A stretch of DNA of 5,895 nt, taken from positions 1-5,895 of the forward strand of contig PKYX01000271.1 of the NCBI GenBank assembly GCA_003132825.1, read 5' to 3'. This document shows, piece by piece, positions 1 to 5,895 of the stretch. The position numbers and the translations under genes are program-made. Under the pieces are notes generated by a model. It was not told the origin of the DNA, did not search any database, and saw nothing but the letters and a program-made list of their open reading frames with translations. Positions within the stretch are counted from its first letter, which is position 1; every line of letters starts with the position of its first letter. This DNA comes from Acidobacteriaceae bacterium (GTDB lineage Bacteria > Acidobacteriota > Terriglobia > Terriglobales > Acidobacteriaceae).

Positions 1-714
1 CGGCTTGCGTGTTGTTGCCGAACCTGAACTAAGAATCAGTCGACGATTTCCTCCCAACCCCCATCCCATCCCCGCTGCGGGGAGGGGTGCGCTGGTCATG
101 ATTTCGCGAGTAGAGTTCCATCCTGTCCCATCCGAGCTGGCCTCTCGGTTTGAGCCGACCGCGGATAACGAAATGAAAATGATGCGACTCCGCGGGCTTG
201 CCACCCCCAGCATTCCGCTCGGGCGGAGTCGGGCGGCGTCAATCCCCCAACCATCGAGCGGACCAAGCGTGTCCGAGAGCCGGGGAAAACGCCTGCTGAC
301 GGTCGCGATGCGAACGCAAGAAATCGCCCAGATCGAATTCCAGGAAGGCTCCCGCTCGCCGGAGCAGGACAGACTCGACCCCTTCGTCGGCATATCGGAC
401 GAGAGACGCTCTGCCGCCGATTGCAGCGAAATCCGGATGGCGGACCAGAACAAGCTTTCCGCTCCGCGCTGGACGCGCAGGCAGCAGATTCGCCAGGGCG
501 TGGCCGGCCAGAACGGAAACCGATCCGAAGCCCGCTTCCTCAAGCCGGCCCACCATGGGCTCGAGCACGGACTGTCCCAGTATTTCTAAACACGAGATTG
601 GGAGTTCCGGCCAGTACTTCGGGTGGCTCGGGTTCCTCTGTCCCGCAGAAAGCCTCGCATCTTCCCCGGGCGAAAACCATCCGGACCAACGGCTAAGATT
701 ACAGCCGCCAACAT
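1..714 (-). pseudogene. Frameshifted nucleotidyltransferase-like gene (NDP-sugar pyrophosphorylase type), remnant
   Basis: Read on the minus strand, an ATG at 714-712 begins MLAAVILAVGPDGF, which resembles the N-terminal nucleotide-binding strand (ILAGG type) of sugar-nucleotide transferases. A weak Shine-Dalgarno AGGGTGG lies 6 bases upstream (721-727). That frame stops at 588-586. The similarity continues one frame over: PKYWPELP (about 622-599), then ILGQSVLEPMVGRLEEAG, equivalent to the family's G-x-P-L-L-E...RL..AG segment, then GAFLEFDLGDFLRSHR (about 352-305), equivalent to the ...DL.DLL.FHR segment. That frame ends at 241-239, but the first frame resumes with LDGWGIDAARLRPSG (about 258-214). 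So roughly a one-base loss at 680-640 and a one-base gain at 290-262 are implied. Below about 200 no frame gives recognisable sequence, and the true 3' end is uncertain. It would have been a cytoplasmic enzyme activating sugar phosphates. The family call rests on motif memory. Sequencing error is the main alternative explanation for the frameshifts. Confidence 0.6.
53..87. repeat. GC palindrome plus C/G-run element with G-quadruplex motif (REP-like)
   Basis: The plus strand has four C-runs at 53-55, 58-62, 65-67 and 70-73, separated by two-base spacers. The minus strand therefore reads G3-N2-G5-type runs with very short loops, a textbook four-tract G-quadruplex motif. The last C-run also forms a hairpin: TCCCCGC (69-75) pairs with GCGGGGA (77-83), and after one A-G mismatch CCC (65-67) pairs with GGG (85-87). 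Dispersed intergenic palindromes of this CCCCGC/GCGGGG style exist in many GC-rich bacteria. Only one copy lies in this window, so repetitiveness is inferred and not seen. Confidence 0.4.
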
Positions 715-1111
715 GATGGCCCACCCTTTTTCTCTCGCGACTTCGAAGCAGTTGGAATGCCCCGCCGGGCTTGCCTGCGGTTAGGGTCGAAGTCCATGCT
801 TGGCGCGTCAGCCAGGGAAGATGAGGCATCTGTCCGGTTACGGCTGTAGGCGATCCGAACTTTCGCTGCATGCCAGACGGAAACGCGAAGCCGGCCCTCC
901 GGGGGCGACCGTCATGCGAACTTACCGAACGCCCAACCAAGAACCTGGAGTCTGCTGCTAGGATGGTGGGGAAGCCGATCTGCACTGCCGCTAAGGGGAT
1001 GTCCGACTCGTCACTGTCACGCGCCGGTTGTTTTTTGCCCATCTCCGGCTTTCCGAAGGGAAGCCCGGAATTCCGCAAGACCGCTTCTGCAGCGATGTGA
1101 AAGTTGAGCCC
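715..1111. other. Divergent intergenic region, no gene recognised
   Basis: About 400 bases separate the start of the broken nucleotidyltransferase (minus) from the start of the GH15 gene (plus). Open frames cross it on both strands, but none encodes anything I recognise, and they look like products of high GC content. Promoters for both directions would be expected here. I found no convincing -35/-10 pair for either gene. TAGGAT at 959-964 is a poor -10 match with no partner upstream. The stretch could also contain further decayed sequence. Confidence 0.5.
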
Positions 1112-2947
1112 ATGCCATACAAATCGATTTCGAGCTACGGAGTTGTCGGAGACTTGCACAGCGCGGCCCTGATCGGCCTCGATGGCTCGGTCGACTGGCT
1201 CTGCCTGCCGCGGTTTGACTCGCCCAGCGTTTTCGCCGGCATTCTCGACGAGAAGCGAGGCGGCCAGTTCACGATCGGACCGGTCTCGCCCGAAGCCCGG
1301 TGTCAGCAACTCTATCAACCCGAAACCAATATCTTGGTCACTCGCTTTCTCACGCCGGATGGAGTCGCCGAACTCACTGATTTCATGCCCTTACGTTTGA
1401 TCGAAACCGAACCGCACAGTTCGCAGTTGGTTCGGCGGGTGAAATCGGTGAGCGGGACGCCGTCCCTGCGACTCCGCTGCGCCCCCGCACTGAACTATGC
1501 GCAGGACGGCCATGAGGTTGTAATAAGCCAAGGAGGCGCCAGCTTTCGCTCCCCGGCCCAGTCCTTTGCCCTCGCCGCCTCCATCCCCCTACGAAAAGTT
1601 GGAGACGCGGTCGAGGCTGAGTTCACCCTCAAGGAGTCCGAGACCTTGAGTTTCATCTTCGCGGCCGAGCGCGATGGCTGGTTGAAAGAAGGCGCTATTG
1701 CCGAACCTGCACTGGAGGAACTGGAGGAAGCAACCGCGGTTTACTGGCAAACCTGGCTCGCGAAGTGCAGCTACCGAGGGCGGTGGCGTGAAATGGTCGA
1801 ACGTTCGGCGTTGCTGCTGCAATTGCTGACCTACGCGCCCACTGGCGCCATTATCGCCGCTCCCAGTTGCAGCCTTCCGGAATGGATCGGTGGCGAAAGG
1901 AACTGGGACTATCGCTATAACTGGATCCGGGATGCCGCCAACACCGTGTATGCCCTGCTGCGCATTGGCTTATTCGACGAGGCGGCGCTGTTCATGAACT
2001 GGATCGAAGAGCGATGCGCGGAACTAGCGGAAGCGGATTCGCTGCAGACCGTATATTCGGTGGACGGCAATCCCGACTTGCATGAGCGAACTCTCGCTCA
2101 CCTGGAAGGTTACCGCGGCTCCCGGCCGGTCCGCATTGGAAATGATGCCTTCAAACAACTGCAACTCGACATTTACGGCGCGCTCATCGATGCCGTGTAT
2201 CTCTACAACAAATACGGTCAGCCCGTCACCTGGCGCCTGTGGAAAGATGTTCGCCGGTTGGTCGATTGGGTGTGCGCCAATTGGCAACGACCGGATCAGG
2301 GGATCTGGGAACCGCGCGGCGATCCCCGCCCCTTCGTGCACTCCAAGGTGATGTGCTGGGTGGCGGTTGACCGGGGGCTGCGTCTGGCGCAAAAGCGCTC
2401 CCTGCCTGCCGATCTTGGCCGGTGGCTCAAGTGCCGGAATGCGATCTACGAAGAAGTCCTCGATCAAGGATGGAATCAGGAGCGGCGATCATTCGTGCAG
2501 AGCTACGGCAGTACGAGATTGGACGCTTCCCTGCTGATGATGCCTCTGGTTTTCTTCATGGCTCCGAACGATCCCATGATGATCAGCACCGTGGATGCTA
2601 TTTGCCAGCCGCTTTCCAATGGCGGTTTAGTCAGCGACGGCATGGCCTATCGCTATACCCCCGATCATCCCGAGGATGGCCTGCCGCCGGGAGAGGGAAC
2701 TTTTAATGTTTGCACCCTGTGGCTGGTCGAAGCGCTGACCAGGATGGGCCGGATTCCACAGGCCCGATGGCTGTTTGAGAAAATGTTGTCACGGGCCAAC
2801 CATCTGGGCCTCTACGCGGAAGAAACTGGTCCGAGCGGAGAACCACTCGGCAACTTTCCGCAGGCCTACACGCACATGGGATTGATCAGCGCGGCGTACA
2901 ACCTGAATCGGGTTCTCGAGGCCCCGAGACAACCACGTACCTGCTGA
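1112..2947 (+). CDS. Glycoside hydrolase family 15 protein (glucoamylase / trehalase type)
   Basis: This 611-residue protein is a full-length bacterial GH15 enzyme, an inverting exo-alpha-glucosidase releasing glucose from alpha-glucans or trehalose. The N-terminal module (about 1-200) opens with SISSYGVVGDLHSAALIGLDGSVDWL, split here as residues 5-16 and 17-30, typical of GH15 proteins with a trehalase-like N-domain. The (alpha/alpha)6 catalytic domain spans about 225-600. ERNWDYRYNWIRDA (262-275) is the conserved substrate-binding loop. E400 in GIWE is the likely general acid, E528 in PPGEGTF the likely general base, and NFPQAYTHMGLI (571-582) is the usual C-terminal signature. No signal peptide is visible, so it is probably cytoplasmic. 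The ATG at 1112 is chosen because homologues begin M-x-Y-K/x; an in-frame GTG at 1097 is possible and neither has a strong Shine-Dalgarno sequence. Residue 357 is Ala in QLDIYGALID, where many relatives have Glu after the Gly. Substrate (trehalose, maltodextrin or other) cannot be decided from sequence. Confidence 0.95.
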   Translation: MPYKSISSYGVVGDLHSAALIGLDGSVDWLCLPRFDSPSVFAGILDEKRGGQFTIGPVSPEARCQQLYQPETNILVTRFLTPDGVAELTDFMPLRLIETEPHSSQLVRRVKSVSGTPSLRLRCAPALNYAQDGHEVVISQGGASFRSPAQSFALAASIPLRKVGDAVEAEFTLKESETLSFIFAAERDGWLKEGAIAEPALEELEEATAVYWQTWLAKCSYRGRWREMVERSALLLQLLTYAPTGAIIAAPSCSLPEWIGGERNWDYRYNWIRDAANTVYALLRIGLFDEAALFMNWIEERCAELAEADSLQTVYSVDGNPDLHERTLAHLEGYRGSRPVRIGNDAFKQLQLDIYGALIDAVYLYNKYGQPVTWRLWKDVRRLVDWVCANWQRPDQGIWEPRGDPRPFVHSKVMCWVAVDRGLRLAQKRSLPADLGRWLKCRNAIYEEVLDQGWNQERRSFVQSYGSTRLDASLLMMPLVFFMAPNDPMMISTVDAICQPLSNGGLVSDGMAYRYTPDHPEDGLPPGEGTFNVCTLWLVEALTRMGRIPQARWLFEKMLSRANHLGLYAEETGPSGEPLGNFPQAYTHMGLISAAYNLNRVLEAPRQPRTC

Positions 2948-3279
2948 CCTCGAACGCTTCTCCCAGCAATTCCCGCTACTCTCGCGAGGCGGGATGGGCG
3001 CAGCTCGGCATCGATTCGAGCGATCGGCTTGCTCCGGGGGACACAGCAAAACGACTCCCCCTTCTCGGTTGCAGCCTTCTCCGTAGTCGGCTTTTCCCGC
3101 TGCGCGGCGCCCCCCCCAGTGTCCGACGGTCTCAAATCTTGGTCCCGAGCAGGACCAGGGATTGGAAACCGCGGATTCTCGTAAGACGACGATTGCCGCA
3201 CTCGCGAGGTCCAGTCGTTCCATTTCGCCCGCACGACTGAGTCGACCGAATGCTTGCAACGCGTGGGCCGAAAGGACTT
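2948..3279. other. Convergent intergenic region, no gene recognised
   Basis: This stretch lies between the 3' ends of the GH15 gene (plus) and the secreted-protein gene (minus). Several minus-strand frames are open, but I recognise no protein in any of them. It contains a stem TCCCGC/GCGGGA (2971-2976 with 2989-2994, 12-base loop, no T-run), a C8 homopolymer (3110-3117), and the better hairpin at 3137-3160 listed separately. It may be degenerate coding DNA, given the gene decay on both sides. Confidence 0.5.
3137..3160 (-). terminator. Possible terminator hairpin between convergent genes
   Basis: A 9-pair stem (seven Watson-Crick pairs and two G-T wobbles) joins 3137-3145 to 3152-3160, with core GGTCC/GGACC and a 6-base loop. 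On the minus strand the stem is followed by a short ATTTGAG, a poor T-tract. On the plus strand no T-run follows. It sits about 120 bases past the secreted-protein stop codon and 190 past the GH15 stop, a reasonable place for a terminator serving either gene, but strength and direction are uncertain. Confidence 0.3.
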
Positions 3280-3765
3280 CTAGATTGGACTGCGCTCCAC
3301 ACTCTCGGCGGAAGCGGTATGGTCTGGCGGATCGCTGAAAGTTGACCCTGGCTTGTAGGCAACTTTTTGGTAGCTGTGGCCGACTTTACGGATCGCGTCA
3401 CGCCAGCCGTCCTCCCAGGTAATCTGAGCTTCTCCGTCGGCCACAACCCAAGTGCCGTGGGGCGCGTTCAAGGTTTTCCGCGCTATGCCGTCGCGTTCCA
3501 AAGTGATCTCGAAAAATCCGCCCATGCCGTCGCCCACTCTCCACTTGCCCAAGAAGCGGCCTTGGCCGACATTGGAAGCCTCCGTCGCAGGAGTCGCGAA
3601 CTCAATGCGTTCGATGTCCGACATGGGAAAGCTTCGCCGTTGTCCGTCTTTGAGAACAATCACGAGCATTGAATTCCGCGCATCGCTTGACTTCGATTGG
3701 GACTGGGCGTAAGGCAACGCCAGCACGACCATTCCTACGATCAATGCGAGCCCAAGATAGCGCAT
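3280..3765 (-). CDS. Small secreted protein of unknown function with a lipocalin-like GKW segment
   Basis: The protein has 161 residues. Residues 1-20 form a clear Sec signal peptide (short basic start MRY, hydrophobic core LGLALIVGMVVLAL, likely cleavage after A20 or S22), so it is probably periplasmic, surface-exposed or released. No lipobox cysteine is present, and there is no cysteine at all. Residues 33-57 (MLVIVLKDGQRRSFPMSDIERIEF, residues M33 to F56) look like a small beta unit ending in an I-E-R-I-E-F motif. After a linker, residues 70-135 (FLGKW, ITLERDG, HGTWVV, AQITWEDGWRDAI) look like an all-beta domain with tryptophan-containing strands reminiscent of lipocalin-like folds. The C-terminus (about 140-161) is polar and probably flexible. 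The ATG at 3765 is preferred over an upstream in-frame start (3855) because it is preceded by AAGGAGG and followed at once by the signal peptide. I do not recognise a named family, and no function is proposed. It lies downstream of the TamB-like gene on the same strand, 282 bases away. Confidence 0.85.
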   Translation of the reverse strand: MRYLGLALIVGMVVLALPYAQSQSKSSDARNSMLVIVLKDGQRRSFPMSDIERIEFATPATEASNVGQGRFLGKWRVGDGMGGFFEITLERDGIARKTLNAPHGTWVVADGEAQITWEDGWRDAIRKVGHSYQKVAYKPGSTFSDPPDHTASAESVERSPI

Positions 3766-3770
3766 GAGAC

Positions 3771-3777
3771 CCTCCTT
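3771..3777 (-). promoter_or_regulatory. Strong Shine-Dalgarno for the secreted-protein gene
   Basis: The minus strand reads AAGGAGG followed by GTCTC and the ATG at 3765-3763. It is a near-perfect anti-16S match at 5 bases from the start codon. It decides the start of the secreted protein and is much stronger than the ribosome-binding signals of the other genes in this window. Confidence 0.85.
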
Positions 3778-3819
3778 AAAACGCAGTGTGTCGAGGCAGC
3801 ACTCTACCGAATGCCAGTA

Positions 3820-3855
3820 AGTATACGAAGGATGGGGTGGTTTTGTTCCCAACAA
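3820..3855 (-). promoter_or_regulatory. Candidate promoter and possible operator for the secreted-protein gene
   Basis: On the minus strand TATACT (3825-3820) is a good -10 match and would give a leader of about 45-50 bases before the ATG at 3765. The position 17 bases upstream holds GAACAA (3848-3843), a poor -35. That poor -35 overlaps a perfect inverted repeat TTGTT-CCC-AACAA (3843-3855), which could be a regulator site. A weak -35 covered by a palindrome would suit an activated or repressed promoter, but this is inference from one sequence. Confidence 0.3.
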
Positions 3856-3901
3856 GGGGCTGGGGAAGAATCAAGCCCGCAGGAAGGGCCAATTGCCGCA
3901 T

Positions 3902-4040
3902 CAAGGCTTTTCTTTATGGCTCCGAACGATTCCATGAGGACCAGCACAGGGGATGCGATTGGCCAGCCGCTTTCGCAGGGCGGTTGAGTCACGGACGACG
4001 TGCGGTATCGCTAGACCCCCGCTCCTACCCAGGACGTCCA
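3902..4040 (+). pseudogene. Relic of a second GH15 gene (internal fragment)
   Basis: Positions 3908-4021 align without gaps to 2550-2663 of the intact GH15 gene: by hand count 94 of 114 bases are identical (about 82%). The reading frame gives FFMAPNDSMRTSTGDAIGQP against FFMAPNDPMMISTVDAICQP, then meets TGA at 3985-3987 and TAG at 4012-4014. The 20 differences fall 5, 7 and 8 on codon positions one, two and three, so there is no third-position bias, as expected for DNA drifting without selection. Weak similarity may run back to about 3828 (GW followed by a similar spacing to FFMAP) and forward to about 4040. No counterpart of the remaining GH15 sequence is visible, since the TamB-like gene begins immediately after. 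It lies in the same orientation as the intact gene. Confidence 0.8.
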
Positions 4041-4046
4041 CGGGGG
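4016..4046 (-). terminator. Weak candidate hairpin just past the TamB-like stop codon
   Basis: CCCCCG (4016-4021) can pair with CGGGGG (4041-4046), giving a six-pair GC stem with a 19-base loop that contains the palindrome GGACGTCC (4032-4039). It starts 2 bases after the TAG at 4050-4048. No T-run follows on the minus strand, so intrinsic termination is doubtful. The pairing may also be accidental within the GH15 relic. Confidence 0.2.
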
Positions 4047-4047
4047 C

Positions 4048-5895
4048 CTAGAATTTTGTACGATAACGACCGTAGACGGAAACTCCTCCCAGCTGATCGC
4101 GCGAAACGCTCACCGACCAGCGGCGGTTGATGTCGTAGTCTCCCTGCACGACTTCGCTGCCGGCCTGGGTTACGTCGGTCGAAAACGTAAACAGAAAATT
4201 CTTGGTCACACGCTGTTGCAAAGCGATTCTGGCGGAGGGATTCTGGTTATTGCCACCGATCAAGGGATCGATCTGCAGGCTGGAAACCCCGGCCAGCTTT
4301 TGCAGTCCCCCACTGAACTGGCTGGCCGCCTGCCCGGCCAGGATGGAATCCGGGCTGGTGCTCGAGCTCGCCGACTCTTCTGTCGTCTGACCGCTGGCAA
4401 TCAGATTGATCACATCCGCGGTCGCGAGCGGAGGATCGGAAACATAGGTGGTTCGCAGATTCTCCAGCGGTCCCTTGAGGGTCACCGTCAGATCGTATTG
4501 TTCAATGGTGGTGGTAACGGCCACGTTCACCATCGGTTCGGTTTCGACCGGATTCGAGAACGTGATGAGCCCGTGCTGCAGCCGATAGCGGTTGCTGCGA
4601 AAGAACAGGTCTCCTGAGGTCAGGTCGGCTCGGCCGACGATGACGGGATATGCCGCGGTCCCGGTCACCCGCAGGTTCGCGCTTCCTTCGAGGCTCAGTT
4701 GGGAACTGGTGGCATTCAAGTCTCGGGTGGATTCGACGGCGATCTGGAGCTTCATATTGTCGGCGAATCCTTCGCTCGCCGGTGGAGCGGAGTCGCCCTC
4801 GAACTGGTTCATGAACTGGTTCAAGTCGAAATCGGGCGTGAAAGACAAGCTGTCGATCAGAACCCGGCCGGTCACAGCGGACGCTTCGCTCGTTCCGGTC
4901 AAGGCCAGATTGCAGTCGAGCACGGTGCGCACGCCCTCCGGGTAGCGCAGCCGCACCGAGTGGCCCTCGAGCGCCAGATTGAATTGCGGTTCGGCACCGA
5001 ATGTGACCGAACCTCCGGCGGATACCTGACCACCTCCGACCTGGGCAGCCAGGTTTTTGATCTGCAATTTTTCGCCATCCAGATCGAGATCGCCCTGCAG
5101 TTGTTCGACCCCGAGCGGGGCAGCAGCGGTTGAAAAGGCCACGTCTTGCACATGGACCTGGCCCTTCACCGCGGGTTGGTGCGCCGTTCCCGAGGTGTGA
5201 ACGTCGAGCGTGACCGACCCGGAGCTATGGATATCAGGGCGAAGGATCTGCACGATGCGAACATCGAGAGAACCCTTGGCGGTGAGGTTCAGCGGCCCAT
5301 CTCCTGCGATCGGCACCGTCCCCCCCAAATCGAGCGAGGTACCGGTTCCACGAATCTGGGCCGGCTGAAAGGTCAGCGTCGAATGGATAAAATCGGCACG
5401 GATCGGGGCAACGCTCGCAATTTGTAGATTTTGATAGCGAGCGCTGAAAGTGGGGATGGTCAGGTGCGCCTCGATCCGCGACCTGTCCGCGAGCGGCCCT
5501 TCGAGCTTGGCGTGGAGTTCGGTCTCCCCGTCGAAGCCTTCCGGTAAGCCGGGAAAGTACAGGGCCAGCAGGGGGCGGAGCGGGGTCCGGCCGAGATCCA
5601 CGGTGAGGTCGGCATCATAGCCAGGGGTAAGGTCGACCGTGCCCCGGGCCTCGACGTGGGCTTGGGCGACCTCTGAAACCAGCACCAGACTGGCGCGATG
5701 CCCCGCAACATTCAATTGCGCTTTGATTCCCGTGATCGAGGTCTGCTGGAGTTGCAAGGTCGGCAGCTCGACCGTGGCGGTGATATTGGGATTGTCGAGA
5801 GTTCCTTCGCCGTGGGCCGTGGCCTTCACCGTCCCGGTCAGCTCCAGGTTTTTCGCCTCGACCGTCTGCAGCTTCTCGAGCACGATCGCGGGAGC
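4048..5895 (-). CDS. tamB: TamB-like translocation and assembly module protein, C-terminal part (5' end outside window)
   Basis: 615 codons are visible and the frame is open to the window edge, so the listed part lacks its N-terminus. The GTG at 5883 is only an internal valine, because typical TamB proteins are far longer. The sequence is a long run of beta-strand-rich repeats (for example GTVDLTPGYDADLTVDLG and KGQVHVQDVAFSTA), as expected for the periplasm-spanning groove that moves lipid or outer-membrane protein between membranes. Counting from that GTG, the TamB C-terminal domain (DUF490) covers about 300-611. It includes LRVTGTAAYPVIVGRADLTSG, split as residues 404-413 and 414-424, the conserved SDPPLATADVINLIASG (482-498), and the terminal beta-barrel-like strands ending YGRYRTKF. 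A final aromatic residue is usual for such proteins. The TAG stop is at 4050-4048. No TamA/BamA partner lies downstream in this window, but it could lie upstream beyond it. Confidence 0.9.
   Translation of the reverse strand, partial: APAIVLEKLQTVEAKNLELTGTVKATAHGEGTLDNPNITATVELPTLQLQQTSITGIKAQLNVAGHRASLVLVSEVAQAHVEARGTVDLTPGYDADLTVDLGRTPLRPLLALYFPGLPEGFDGETELHAKLEGPLADRSRIEAHLTIPTFSARYQNLQIASVAPIRADFIHSTLTFQPAQIRGTGTSLDLGGTVPIAGDGPLNLTAKGSLDVRIVQILRPDIHSSGSVTLDVHTSGTAHQPAVKGQVHVQDVAFSTAAAPLGVEQLQGDLDLDGEKLQIKNLAAQVGGGQVSAGGSVTFGAEPQFNLALEGHSVRLRYPEGVRTVLDCNLALTGTSEASAVTGRVLIDSLSFTPDFDLNQFMNQFEGDSAPPASEGFADNMKLQIAVESTRDLNATSSQLSLEGSANLRVTGTAAYPVIVGRADLTSGDLFFRSNRYRLQHGLITFSNPVETEPMVNVAVTTTIEQYDLTVTLKGPLENLRTTYVSDPPLATADVINLIASGQTTEESASSSTSPDSILAGQAASQFSGGLQKLAGVSSLQIDPLIGGNNQNPSARIALQQRVTKNFLFTFSTDVTQAGSEVVQGDYDINRRWSVSVSRDQLGGVSVYGRYRTKF

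Noticed and set aside
13..32. A 16-base near-match (TTGCCGAACCTG core) between the left edge and about 1699-1714 in the GH15 gene.
   Set aside because: One shared 12-mer is expected by chance in a window of this size, and the flanks do not align.
5..589. A 194-codon plus-strand open frame across the left end.
   Set aside because: It is antisense to the nucleotidyltransferase remnant, low in recognisable motifs and rich in Arg, Pro and Ser, as GC-rich shadow frames are.
1028..1111. A longer GH15 start at ATG 1028, adding 28 residues.
   Set aside because: The extra residues have no resemblance to GH15 N-termini, which normally begin a few residues before the YGVVGDLH motif. ATG 1112 fits that spacing.
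239..1318. A 359-codon open frame on the minus strand running from inside the GH15 gene through the intergenic region into the broken nucleotidyltransferase.
   Set aside because: Only its last third (about 640-262) resembles a protein family. The first part is antisense to GH15 and is meaningless. The plausible native start (714) is in another frame, so this is an accidental join and not one gene.
3766..3855. A 30-residue N-terminal extension of the secreted protein starting at 3855.
   Set aside because: It would bury the signal peptide, contains the candidate promoter, and lacks the strong Shine-Dalgarno sequence that precedes 3765.
4202..5427. Several plus-strand open frames inside the TamB-like gene.
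   Set aside because: All are antisense to a continuous, clearly recognisable TamB C-terminal domain and carry no motifs of their own.

Overview
The window looks like chromosomal DNA of a GC-rich, double-membraned (diderm) bacterium. The TamB-type gene needs an outer membrane. The protein style, meaning the GH15 enzyme with the N-terminal motif GVVGDLHSAALIGLDGS, the TamB C-terminus and the small secreted protein, reminds me of Acidobacteriota. That placement is an impression and has not been tested by search. I see no tRNA, rRNA, CRISPR array, integrase or insertion sequence.

Layout. Positions 1-714 (minus strand) hold the remains of a sugar-nucleotide nucleotidyltransferase-like gene broken by at least two frameshifts. 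Its far end degenerates into a C-rich stretch with a GC palindrome and a strong G-quadruplex motif (53-87). Positions 715-1111 are a divergent intergenic region with no gene. Positions 1112-2947 (plus) are an intact GH15 glucoamylase/trehalase-family gene. Positions 2948-3279 are a gene-free stretch between convergent genes, with one plausible terminator hairpin. Positions 3280-3765 (minus) encode a small secreted protein of unknown function with a very strong Shine-Dalgarno sequence. Positions 3766-4047 contain its likely promoter and, on the plus strand, a short decayed copy of part of a GH15 gene. Positions 4048-5895 (minus) are the C-terminal part of a TamB-like gene whose start lies beyond the window.

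The two intact carbohydrate and envelope genes do not form an obvious operon, since they converge. The main story is gene decay: a broken nucleotidyltransferase on one side of the intact GH15 gene and a second, mostly deleted GH15 copy on the other. Together they suggest a once larger carbohydrate-metabolism locus that has been eroded. I found no convincing new multi-gene system. The most checkable new observations are the GH15 relic, the frameshifted nucleotidyltransferase, the palindrome/G-quadruplex element and the unassigned secreted protein family.
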